From Bacteroidaceae bacterium (GTDB lineage Bacteria; Bacteroidota; Bacteroidia; Bacteroidales; Bacteroidaceae), in assembly GCA_900772575.1 (NCBI GenBank), contig CAAHEN010000041.1, forward strand, positions 1 to 21,733: DNA of 21,733 bases, read 5' to 3'. Shown piece after piece: positions 1 to 6,656 of the stretch (positions are counted from its first letter, which is position 1; each line of letters begins with the position of its first letter). The notes beneath the pieces were generated by a model that searched no databases, was not told the origin of the DNA, and worked only from the letters and a program-made list of their open reading frames with translations. The translations under genes and the position numbers were made by a program.

Positions 1-13
1 AGGGAAGTTACCC

Positions 14-103
14 GGAAAAACCGCCCCGATTTTGCCATATGGTGGCGATGTCGGTCGCCGCAGGGTACGAAAAACGGCTATCCGCGTGGGATAGCCGTTT
101 CCT
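14..103 (-). ncRNA. Candidate small RNA, copy 1 (three stem-loops behind a promoter)
   Basis: Read leftward, the segment starts a few bases after the -7 box of the promoter at 110-140. Hairpin 1 has a perfect 12-bp stem (72-83 with 89-100, loop of 5). Hairpin 2 pairs 55-59 with 44-48 around the loop CCGACA. Hairpin 3 pairs AAAATCG (33-27) with CGGTTTT (23-17) around GGG and is followed by one more T, so it resembles an intrinsic terminator. The same three hairpins recur at 21151-21234 with compensatory changes. No reading frame is apparent. Homology with copy 2 continues to position 2, so the 3' end is uncertain. That this is a stable RNA is inference; it could also be the leader of a gene left of the window. 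Confidence 0.55.
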
Positions 104-109
104 CTGATA

Positions 110-140
110 CAAAGATACTGCTTCCGGGCGCCGAAAGCAA
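110..140 (-). promoter_or_regulatory. Bacteroidetes-type promoter driving copy 1 element
   Basis: On the minus strand TTG (140-138) is followed by exactly 20 nt and then TATCTTTG (117-110). This matches the Bacteroidetes primary-sigma consensus TTG / TAnnTTTG. The predicted start near 103 lies just upstream of the first hairpin. The promoter block, including TTGCTTTCGGCGCC, is also conserved in copy 2. Confidence 0.75.
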
Positions 141-337
141 GCAGTGTTAAACTCGAATTTTTGACCGGTGGGGGATCCACGCTGACTTTGGGGATGGACT
201 TCCCGCGTGCCTGTATGCCGTCATAAAAGCCGATGAGTTGTAATGATGGTGTGCAATATGTGCGGTGTGCGATTGATAATGCGTGGTTGATGACGCACGG
301 CACATGCGCCATCATAAAACACCCCACCCCGCCGCAC
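141..337. other. Intergenic stretch with no recognised feature
   Basis: Between the leftward promoter at 110-140 and the terminator at 338-377 I see no convincing reading frame, strong hairpin or promoter. Confidence 0.5.
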
Positions 338-377
338 AAAAAACAGCCCGCAGCCCCCTGAAGGGAAACTGCGGGCT
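338..377 (-). terminator. Intrinsic terminator of the BspA/small-gene unit
   Basis: A 9-bp perfect stem AGCCCGCAG/CTGCGGGCT (345-353 with 369-377) is followed on the minus strand by six T residues (343-338). It sits 31 bp past the stop of the small gene at 409-576, in the right orientation to end that transcript. Confidence 0.85.
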
Positions 378-408
378 ACAAGGCCAAAAGTTCTGTGAAG
401 GAACCGGT

Positions 409-576
409 TTATTCCTCGTCCGTGGCCTTCCAGTCGTCGGCGTTCCAGCCGCCGCGCCTGTTGGTCAACTGGGTGCCGGGGCTCACCTCATCGTGCTTCT
501 CGCCAGAGAAGGCGATGAGGCCCTCGGTGCAGAGGGTGATGGTTTCGCTGGTGGGTGTCTCGTATGCTCTTTTCAT
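409..576 (-). CDS. Small uncharacterised protein (55 aa) downstream of BspA-like gene
   Basis: This reading frame begins MKRAYETPTSETITLCTEGL and ends WNADDWKATDEE before TAA. It starts 21 bp after the stop of the BspA-like gene and ends just before a strong terminator, so it is almost certainly the last gene of that transcript. It is acidic at the C-terminus and has no signal peptide or membrane segment. Short proteins of this general pattern (basic start, TPT-type segment, GG and polar tail) are frequent in Prevotella and Bacteroides genomes beside surface-protein or peptide genes, but their role is not established. The antisense frame overlapping it has no such context. I do not assign a function. 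Confidence 0.6.
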   Translation of the reverse strand: MKRAYETPTSETITLCTEGLIAFSGEKHDEVSPGTQLTNRRGGWNADDWKATDEE

Positions 577-597
577 GTTGTGTGTGATGACTGTTTT

Positions 598-3207
598 TTA
601 TTTTACAATGGTTTTCTTGCCGTCCACGACGTAGATGCCTGCGGGCAGGCCCTTCGTGCTGGTGGAGTTGACGCGGCGGTCGTCGAGGGTGTAGATGGCG
701 GCAGGGGCGGTCTGGGTGTCTGTGCCGGTGGCGATGTGGCCGATGCCGGTGACGGCGCCGCCGTCCAGCCTGAAGCCACGCACGCGGGCAGCCACGTTGA
801 CAGGCAGGACGAGGTAGGCCCTGTGGGCGGCACTGGTGAACGACTGGCCGCCCTCCTCGCCCCAGTAGAAGCCCAGATGCTGGCCGTCCCTGTCGTAGGA
901 GAGCTTGTAGAAGTAGACGTCCTCATCGCCCTCGTAGTAGGTGTCCTCGTCGTAGTCGCTGCCGCGCAGCCAGTTGTCGTCGGGGGTACTGGCGCCGGTC
1001 TCGGCGTAGTCGTGCACCTCGAAGTCGTAGTCGCCCGGCTCGCCCTTGAGCAGTACGCCCGTGTTCTCGGGCACCTCGTCGCCGGCGGCATAGCGGTAGT
1101 CCACGTCGAGCCGGTCACCGTCGCTGCCGGTGATGACGGCGCCTTCCAGTCCTTCGGGCATGTAGTAGGCGCCACTGACATAGAAGGTAGCGTAGCCGGC
1201 CGCACTCACCGTGACAGGCCCCTTCCCAATAATGGCATTATCCTTATAGCCTCTTTTATAATCGGCATAGCCCTCTAACGGCACATTGATGGTAGCCGAA
1301 GTTGGGAGACCCTTAATGTAGTCGTGAGGGTGTGTTTCCTTCATGTAGAAGGCCTGCACCGTCGACTGGAACGGACTGTCGAAGGTGGCGTTGGAGTTGC
1401 TGATCGTCACCTTGACCAGACTCTTGCAGTTGTGGAACGCCTCGCTACCCGTGGACGTGACGGAGGCCGGGAGGACAATTTCGGGCAGCGTGGTGCAGCC
1501 ATAGAACGCACGCCTTTCGATATCAATCAACGATGAGCCGAAGTGCACTGCATACAGCCCAGTGCAGTTCTCGAAGGCCGACATTCCAATGTGGGTCAAG
1601 CCGTCGCCGAGTGTTGCCTCAAACAGGTGGGCACAACCATTGAAGGCGGAGGTACCGAGGGTCTGCACGCTCTTAGGCAACTCAATGCTTCCAAGTGAGG
1701 TGCAGTTCATGAAAGCCATGTCGCCGATTGCAGTGACAGAACTGCCAATGCCGGCCCATGACAAGCTGGAGCAGTCGGCAAAGGCGGCCTTGCCGATGGT
1801 CTGAACCTTATCGCCAATGGCGACACCGCCGAGCGACGTACAGCCCCGGAAGATGCTGTCGCCAATGACAGAGCAGCTAATGCCGACCCATGACAAGCTA
1901 GAGCAGCCGGCAAAGGCGGCCTTACCGATGGTCTGAACATTGTCGCCAATGGTGACATTTCTGAGCGACGTGCAGCCCCAGAAGACACTGTCGCCAATTG
2001 CTGTTACGCTCTCTGGCAGATAGATGGATTCATCAAGTGCGGTGCAGTTCATGAATGCCATGTCGCCGATTGCAGTGACAGAGTCGCCAATGCCGACGCT
2101 TGGCAAGCTGGAGCAATCGGCAAAGGCGGCCTTACCGATGGTTCGAACATTATTAATGCCTGTATAGTAGACACCTCTGAGCGACGTACAGGCCCGGAAG
2201 ACGCTGTTGCCGATCGCCGTAACACTCTCTGGCAACCAGATGGATTCAAGTGCAGCGCAGTTCATGAATGCCATGTCGCCGATTGCAGTGACAGAGTCGC
2301 CAATGCCGACGCTTGGCAAGCTGGAGCAGTCGGCAAAGGCGGCCTTACCGATGGTTCGGACATTAACAATGCCTGTATAGTAGACACCTCTGAGCGACGT
2401 ACAGCCCTGGAAGGCACTGTCGCCAATTGCTGTTAAGCTATCTTGCAGATAGATGGATTCAAGTGAGGTACAACCCTTGAACACCCCCTGTCCTAAGCTC
2501 GTGACACCGTCGGGCACCGCTATGGACTTCAGGTTTGCACAATCTCTGAAGGCATAGTCACCGATACTTTTGGCCCCAACTAACATATCTATTTTGGGTA
2601 AGCCTCGACAGCCATCGAAGGCGTTGTTAGCGATGCTATCTCCATAGACCATGATAGAATGAGAATCAATGTTATCCCATGTACTGAATGCGTCTTCTTC
2701 TATCACCAAGCCACTTGATGGAAGGACAATTCCATGAATTGCTGCGGATGAATACGAACGATAAGAATCAGAAGTAGAGTCATATTCTTCAAATTGTGTT
2801 CCTACTGATTTCAAAACCTTGACTAGCAACGTTTTACCTTCATGATTCACAGTGGAGGGGATATTACAGTCATTGCCTAAGAAGAGATTAATGTAATGGG
2901 TTGCCCCTATCCCCTTTATAGATGCATATTGGCCACCTTGGTCATCGGTCAAAATATCATATTCGAAGGCAATGTAGCATTTTTCTTCACCAAAGTAGTA
3001 CATATCAAGAACATGGACATACGCCTTCGCCGCCGTGCCCCCCACAAGCGAAAGCAGGAACACCACGACAAGGGCCATGAGGCCGCGTCCCCGGGCCCGG
3101 GTATGCCGGCGGGCGCCGCAGGAGCCGTCCGTCTGTGTGCCGGCAGGAAACGCCCTGCCGGTGGCACCGCCACCACGGGCGGTGTCTGTGTGTAGAATGT
3201 CGTTCAT
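598..3207 (-). CDS. BspA-type leucine-rich-repeat surface protein
   Basis: An 869-residue exported protein. A long basic leader (RRHTRARGRG, residues 33-42) precedes the hydrophobic core ALVVVFLLSLVGG and the cleavage-like AKA. A second ATG at residue 44 (position 3078) would leave no basic n-region, so the first ATG is preferred. Residues about 185-610 are LRR_5 (BspA/Treponema pallidum type) repeats of about 23 residues with the pattern IGDxAFxxCxSLxxVxIxDSVTxI. A C-terminal region follows (VTVSAAGYATFYVSG from about residue 661), ending in IYTLDDRRVN and GIYVVDGKKTIVK, a tail common in Prevotella secreted proteins. Family members act in adhesion to host or other bacteria; the ligand here is unknown. 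The unique N-terminal domain (about residues 65-185) is AT-richer than the rest. It is followed by a small gene and a terminator. Confidence 0.9.
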   Translation of the reverse strand: MNDILHTDTARGGGATGRAFPAGTQTDGSCGARRHTRARGRGLMALVVVFLLSLVGGTAAKAYVHVLDMYYFGEEKCYIAFEYDILTDDQGGQYASIKGIGATHYINLFLGNDCNIPSTVNHEGKTLLVKVLKSVGTQFEEYDSTSDSYRSYSSAAIHGIVLPSSGLVIEEDAFSTWDNIDSHSIMVYGDSIANNAFDGCRGLPKIDMLVGAKSIGDYAFRDCANLKSIAVPDGVTSLGQGVFKGCTSLESIYLQDSLTAIGDSAFQGCTSLRGVYYTGIVNVRTIGKAAFADCSSLPSVGIGDSVTAIGDMAFMNCAALESIWLPESVTAIGNSVFRACTSLRGVYYTGINNVRTIGKAAFADCSSLPSVGIGDSVTAIGDMAFMNCTALDESIYLPESVTAIGDSVFWGCTSLRNVTIGDNVQTIGKAAFAGCSSLSWVGISCSVIGDSIFRGCTSLGGVAIGDKVQTIGKAAFADCSSLSWAGIGSSVTAIGDMAFMNCTSLGSIELPKSVQTLGTSAFNGCAHLFEATLGDGLTHIGMSAFENCTGLYAVHFGSSLIDIERRAFYGCTTLPEIVLPASVTSTGSEAFHNCKSLVKVTISNSNATFDSPFQSTVQAFYMKETHPHDYIKGLPTSATINVPLEGYADYKRGYKDNAIIGKGPVTVSAAGYATFYVSGAYYMPEGLEGAVITGSDGDRLDVDYRYAAGDEVPENTGVLLKGEPGDYDFEVHDYAETGASTPDDNWLRGSDYDEDTYYEGDEDVYFYKLSYDRDGQHLGFYWGEEGGQSFTSAAHRAYLVLPVNVAARVRGFRLDGGAVTGIGHIATGTDTQTAPAAIYTLDDRRVNSTSTKGLPAGIYVVDGKKTIVK
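2051..2404 (-). repeat. Recent 213-bp segmental duplication within the LRR gene
   Basis: Positions 2051-2191 and 2264-2404 match with 4 differences in 141 nt, offset by 213 bp (71 codons, three LRR units). Partial copies lie at about 1709 and 1885. The unit at 2030 carries an extra codon relative to that at 2250 (ALDESIYL against ALESIWL). The near identity at synonymous sites indicates recent recombination rather than protein-level selection alone. Confidence 0.9.
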
Positions 3208-3263
3208 AATGAATTGGGTTAAAATTGGTTGTTCATGAATTGTCTAAAAGGATCGGTACCGGC

Positions 3264-4010
3264 CTAGACCGCCAAGAGGGTGTACTGGAACTGTATGCCG
3301 GAGATGCTGGCGGGCGTCCACTGAAGGGTGTAGGCCCTGTCCAGATCGAAAGACGGGTACTGCTTCTGCTGCGCTATCTTCGTCTGTCGCTGCCAGTGCA
3401 TCTTCGGGCCGTGCGGACCGGCGTTCATCGAGAAGACGAAGTTGGACGACGTCGGGCGTGTCTGCTTCGGGAAAGCCGGGTCGTTGGTGAGGAAGAGGGC
3501 GATGCCGCCCGCCACATTGGGCACGAAGTGCTGCTTCAGGTATTCGAGGCGCTTCACGTCCTTCCAGAAACCGTAGCGCGTCAAGTCCTGCGCACCCCTG
3601 CGCCTGACGATGGGCGGGAGTCCGGACAAGGGGTGCCCGAAGCGCGTCACGTTGAGCGTCACCTGGACTGTGCTGTACTTAAGCTCGATGGGGACGAACG
3701 CCTCGCCCCGCCTGACCACGATGTCTATCTTGGGGCCGTGCTTCAAGTCCCAGACATAGGCGGGCAGGGCCCCGATGGGGATGAAGTACTCCACCTCGAC
3801 GTCGTCGTAGCGGGGTGCGCCGCTGGGCGCCGTGAGCGTCTTGAGGTAGATGGCCAGATGGATCTGGAGGTCGTTCTCGTTGAAGAAGAAGACACTCGGC
3901 TGCGCGGTGAGTGCGATGAAAAACTGGTGGATGTCTGCCGCCACATCGGCCGTCAGGGTGTTGCCGGTCGAGGAGGAAGAAGTTGCGTTGGCTGTGGACC
4001 TTGCATTCAT
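3264..4010 (-). CDS. Uncharacterised protein with PD-(D/E)XK nuclease-like core
   Basis: A 248-residue soluble protein with no signal peptide or membrane segment. After a Ser/Thr-rich start come NENDLQIHLAIYL (Glu45), then YDDVEVEYF, KIDIVV (Asp96) and FVPIELKY (Glu109-x-Lys111). The order Glu ... hydrophobic-Asp-hydrophobic ... Glu-x-Lys is that of the PD-(D/E)XK nuclease fold, and the strand-like spacing of Asp96 to Glu109 fits. The C-terminal half (TRYGFWKDVKRLEYLKQHF, GGIALFLTNDPAF) recalls helices and a core strand but is not diagnostic. It ends 56 bp before the BspA-like gene and may share its transcript. No restriction, toxin or phage partner is visible. Function is unknown; the nuclease assignment is inference from motif order. 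Confidence 0.7.
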   Translation of the reverse strand: MNARSTANATSSSSTGNTLTADVAADIHQFFIALTAQPSVFFFNENDLQIHLAIYLKTLTAPSGAPRYDDVEVEYFIPIGALPAYVWDLKHGPKIDIVVRRGEAFVPIELKYSTVQVTLNVTRFGHPLSGLPPIVRRRGAQDLTRYGFWKDVKRLEYLKQHFVPNVAGGIALFLTNDPAFPKQTRPTSSNFVFSMNAGPHGPKMHWQRQTKIAQQKQYPSFDLDRAYTLQWTPASISGIQFQYTLLAV

Positions 4011-4067
4011 AGGCTGGGAATATTGTTAAGTGATGGATATTGGAGTATGGATATGATGACGACGGAC

Positions 4068-4085
4068 AGCCGCGCCGGCGCGGCT
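4068..4085. repeat. 18-nt perfect GC-rich palindrome
   Basis: The sequence AGCCGCGCCGGCGCGGCT is its own reverse complement. It lies 58 bp upstream of the start at 4010, inside the likely leader of that gene, and could be an operator or an RNA hairpin. Confidence 0.55.
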
Positions 4086-4241
4086 ATGGCCACGCGGCGT
4101 GCCTCCGTTCGAGAATGTGCTTACTCGGAGGAGATGTCGGACTTCTTCCCAGCCAAAGCCCGGCGGTGGTGCAAAGTAGTGGAACGCTTGTGAAGAAATG
4201 TGGGTCGCCCTGCCACTGCGGAACAGGAAGTTCTTACCCCG

Positions 4242-4279
4242 TCTGACACCATGAGCGTCAGAGAAGTGCTGCAAATGTA
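4242..4279 (-). promoter_or_regulatory. Candidate leftward promoter with start-site hairpin
   Basis: TACATTTG (4279-4272, minus strand) matches the Bacteroidetes -7 box TAnnTTTG, but no TTG lies at the expected distance upstream. TCTGAC/GTCAGA (4242-4247 with 4257-4262) forms an inverted repeat at the predicted start. It could serve the gene at 3264-4010 through a leader of about 250 nt. Confidence 0.35.
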
Positions 4280-4363
4280 AATATAAGTTCTCGGATTACC
4301 CCCGATAGTTAAACTGAGTTAATCACTATGATTTTCTTTTCTGTGGCAGGCAACGACAGGTGG

Positions 4364-4487
4364 CGTCAGGGCGAGATACTTCGCCTTGGAACGACTGACG
4401 AACAAGACCTTACGGAAAGCAAGAAGTGCCGATGCGCTAGAGCGGCCAGCGCCCGCCTCGCCGCCACGACTGCAGTGGCGGCGAGGC
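4364..4487. other. Cluster of three stem-loops, possible structured RNA
   Basis: Three structures follow one another. First, CGTCAG/CTGACG (4364-4369 with 4395-4400) encloses GGCGA/TCGCC (4370-4374 with 4381-4385), leaving a 9-nt one-sided bulge. Second, GCGCT/AGCGC pairs 4434-4438 with 4448-4452. Third, a perfect 13-bp stem GCCTCGCCGCCAC (4455-4467 with 4475-4487) has a 7-nt loop. A TTTTTT run follows at 4503. Strand and function are undetermined. Confidence 0.35.
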
Positions 4488-4688
4488 AGGAAAGGCCTTC
4501 GGTTTTTTCAAAACAGGAGGAGATGCCGGTGCAGGAACGGCGATGCGAATCCGGCGTCTCAATTCGCTGCAAGCCCAAGGACGGGGCGGCATAACATCGA
4601 GCGGGGTATAAATAATATGCGTCGCGCTCCGTTTATCTGTACTTTCTCTTTTGGCAGGTTCCCTTCTATATCTATAATCCCATCAAAT

Positions 4689-4708
4689 AATCCCTAAGTT
4701 TAGGGATT
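4689..4708. repeat. 20-nt inverted repeat
   Basis: AATCCCTAA and TTAGGGATT (4689-4697 with 4700-4708) are perfect arms around GT. The two-base spacer suits a protein-binding dyad better than an RNA hairpin. No gene starts nearby. Confidence 0.4.
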
Positions 4709-4805
4709 GTAGAGTTCACGCTCAGCAGCAACCGGTTGAATTTCGTTCCGGTATCTATACTTATGGTTTATAAATCGACAAAAATTTCAACTGCAAAGGT
4801 GCAAA

Positions 4806-4850
4806 GCAAAAACGAGGGCACCAAAAGGCATTTGGTACCCTCGTTTTTGC
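4806..4850. terminator. Strong bidirectional hairpin terminator
   Basis: GCAAAAACGAGGG (4806-4818) pairs perfectly with CCCTCGTTTTTGC (4838-4850). Past one C-A mismatch, ACCAAA/TTTGGT adds six more pairs around AGGCA. Each strand gives a U-rich 3' side (TTTTTGC). It lies 26 bp past the stop of the HAD gene and should end the seven-gene leftward transcript. Confidence 0.9.
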
Positions 4851-4876
4851 TTCCGACGCCCACCAATGCCTCTGTC

Positions 4877-5614
4877 TCAGTCGCGCCGGATGAGGTCGGT
4901 CAGTTCGGCGAGGTGGTGGATGGTGGCGTCGGCGAGCGGGGCCTCGAGTTGGTCGTCCTCCGGGCTCCAGCCCTGTCCGCGCAGCCACACGGCATGGCAA
5001 CCGAGTGACTTGGCCGGCACAATGTCCTTGCCATAGCTGTCACCGACAACGAGGGTGTCCTCTGCACGCGCCCCCACCGCTTCAAGGCCGAGGCGGTAGA
5101 TGGCGGCGTCGGGCTTGCGCACACCGACCAAGGCACTCTCGACGATGGCTGAGAAACGGCCCTCAAGGCCGTAGCCGCGCAACACGGCGGCCATGTTGCC
5201 GTAGAAATTGGTGACGAGCACCAAGCGGCGGCCACTCTCACGGACAGCGTCGAGCACACGCCGCGACGTCTCCAGGTTGCGCCGCACGTAAGCGTCGCAA
5301 TAGTCCGCCACGCCATCGATGGCGCGTTGCCGCTCCGCCGGCGTGAACGCCAGATGGCCGGCCATGACGAGGGCGTCCAGTTCGAGCCCCACTTTCTTGG
5401 CCAGCAGCGTGCGGAAATCGTCACTGGGATAGATGATGGGGCGGCGTGCCAAAGCGCGCTCGCCGACGACGTAGGCGTCGCGGAACCGGGCCTCGCTGAC
5501 GCTGATGCCGGCGGCGTCGTAGCCCTCTTTCAGAATGTGCGACCAGTGGCGGCCGTCGGTGTCGAGGGTGCCGCCGTAGTCGAAGAGTATGGTGTTGATG
5601 TTGCTGAATGCCAT
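4877..5614 (-). CDS. HAD-superfamily hydrolase (atypical motif I)
   Basis: Start chosen at MAFSNINTILFDYGG (5614). The frame continues upstream into the preceding gene, but that stretch has no family character. The 245-residue protein has a HAD fold with a helical cap: motif I FDYGGTLD (nucleophile Asp12), motif II VTNFYGN (Thr135, Asn136), motif III Lys167 in VRKPDAAIY, and motif IV GDSYGKD (Asp192, Asp197). The usual second Asp of DxD is Gly14, so the general acid/base of classical HAD phosphatases is absent. Related FDYGGT proteins occur in Bacteroidetes. It is the last gene of the run, 37 bp after the membrane protein, and might remove phosphate from a lipid or polyol intermediate. Substrate is unknown. 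Confidence 0.85.
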   Translation of the reverse strand: MAFSNINTILFDYGGTLDTDGRHWSHILKEGYDAAGISVSEARFRDAYVVGERALARRPIIYPSDDFRTLLAKKVGLELDALVMAGHLAFTPAERQRAIDGVADYCDAYVRRNLETSRRVLDAVRESGRRLVLVTNFYGNMAAVLRGYGLEGRFSAIVESALVGVRKPDAAIYRLGLEAVGARAEDTLVVGDSYGKDIVPAKSLGCHAVWLRGQGWSPEDDQLEAPLADATIHHLAELTDLIRRD

Positions 5615-5651
5615 ATTGCTGTGTATAGGGTTGTGTACTGACTTTATGCGC

Positions 5652-6656
5652 CTATTGCATGATTCTCTTGTTGCCCACCTTGACAAGCCCGACGCCGATG
5701 AATATCCAGACGAGCTCACGGATACGGGTGAAGAAACTGGCGAAGACGCCGAGCCCCAGTCCACCGGGATAGCCGAGCACGCTGACGATGATGGCCAGTC
5801 CGCCCTCTCGCGCCCCCATCTGCATGGGGAAGAAGAAGAGGAGGTTGCCCATTAGGGAGGAGAAGGCCAGCACGAGAATGGCATCGACGTAGGTGACAGG
5901 GGCGCCGAAGGCCATGAGAATGAAGTAGAACTCGGCGGCGTTGGCCACCCGGGCCAGGTATTCGAGCAGCAACGCGCTGTAGAAGGCGCGCGGCAGCTGG
6001 TGCAGGTAGGCAATGTTGCGGTCTATCTGGGCCATGCTGTCCATGTTCTTCTCGTAGAAGCGGCGGGCATAGCGGTTGGCCACCGGGATATAGAAGAGCA
6101 GGCGGTATAGCTTGACGATGAGCCCGTTGCGATAGCCCTTATAGAAAAAGTAGAGGGCGAAGGCGAGGACGGCGGCGAAAATGCCGGCGAAGGCCCACAG
6201 GGCAGGGTCCATCTTCTCGGTGTAGACGGCGATGAAGAGCACGGCGGCTGTGGTCCACAGGCAAATGTGGGAGAAGATGTGCATCATCGAGTAGAGTACC
6301 ACCGACGACATGGCGCGAGGCGTGCCGATGTGTGTGGCCAGTTCCATGACGCGGTAAGGGCCGCCGCCGAAGCCGAAGGGCGTGGTGTAGCTGAAAGCGA
6401 AGCCCGAGACGGTCAGCTTGTAGGCATGCCTGAACGAGAGGTGCTTGTCGTGCTTGCCGGTGTTGACGATGATCTCGAAGGCTCCCGCGTTGAAGGCGTA
6501 GACGACGACCCACACGCCGATGACGAGCGGCAGGTAGGCGGCGATGTGCGGCAGGCGGTCGCCCAGGGCGGTGTAGTTGACATTGAACGTGCAGAGCATG
6601 ACGACGATGGCCGCCACGCCGAAGAGCATGAAGAGGTTTCTATAGAGCGGTTTCAT
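5652..6656 (-). CDS. Lysylphosphatidylglycerol-synthase-type integral membrane protein (UPF0104)
   Basis: A 334-residue polytopic membrane protein with about eight hydrophobic segments, beginning with FMLFGVAAIVVMLCTF. Conserved family features are SYTTPFGFGGGPYRVMEL near residue 100 and FFFPMQMGAREGGLA near residue 275. It belongs to the PF03706-like group, the membrane (flippase-like) half of MprF and relatives such as AglD. It lacks the soluble aminoacyl-transferase domain of MprF. Members move or modify lipids across the inner membrane. Its start overlaps the end of the upstream phosphatidyltransferase gene by 17 bp, so the two are translationally coupled. A role in flipping the product of that enzyme is inference. 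Confidence 0.85.
   Translation of the reverse strand: MKPLYRNLFMLFGVAAIVVMLCTFNVNYTALGDRLPHIAAYLPLVIGVWVVVYAFNAGAFEIIVNTGKHDKHLSFRHAYKLTVSGFAFSYTTPFGFGGGPYRVMELATHIGTPRAMSSVVLYSMMHIFSHICLWTTAAVLFIAVYTEKMDPALWAFAGIFAAVLAFALYFFYKGYRNGLIVKLYRLLFYIPVANRYARRFYEKNMDSMAQIDRNIAYLHQLPRAFYSALLLEYLARVANAAEFYFILMAFGAPVTYVDAILVLAFSSLMGNLLFFFPMQMGAREGGLAIIVSVLGYPGGLGLGVFASFFTRIRELVWIFIGVGLVKVGNKRIMQ

Larger units (their letters stand above)
4280..4805. other. Gene-free stretch with stem-loops
   Basis: No reading frame here has coding character or a recognisable product. The stretch holds clustered stem-loops at 4364-4487 and an inverted repeat at 4689-4708. From about 4600 onward base composition becomes AT-rich. 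Confidence 0.5.

Noticed and set aside
283..1278. A 331-codon rightward open frame over the BspA-like gene
   Set aside because: Antisense of a clear LRR protein, Val/Gly-rich with no family features.
1561..2480. CRISPR-like array
   Set aside because: The repeats are in-frame LRR units of a protein gene with no constant-repeat and unique-spacer structure and no cas genes.
3225..4193. A 322-codon rightward open frame
   Set aside because: Antisense of the nuclease-like protein and continuing into non-coding DNA; no recognisable domain.
4026..4274. An 82-codon leftward frame upstream of the nuclease-like gene
   Set aside because: No coding character, crosses a palindrome and the candidate promoter leader.
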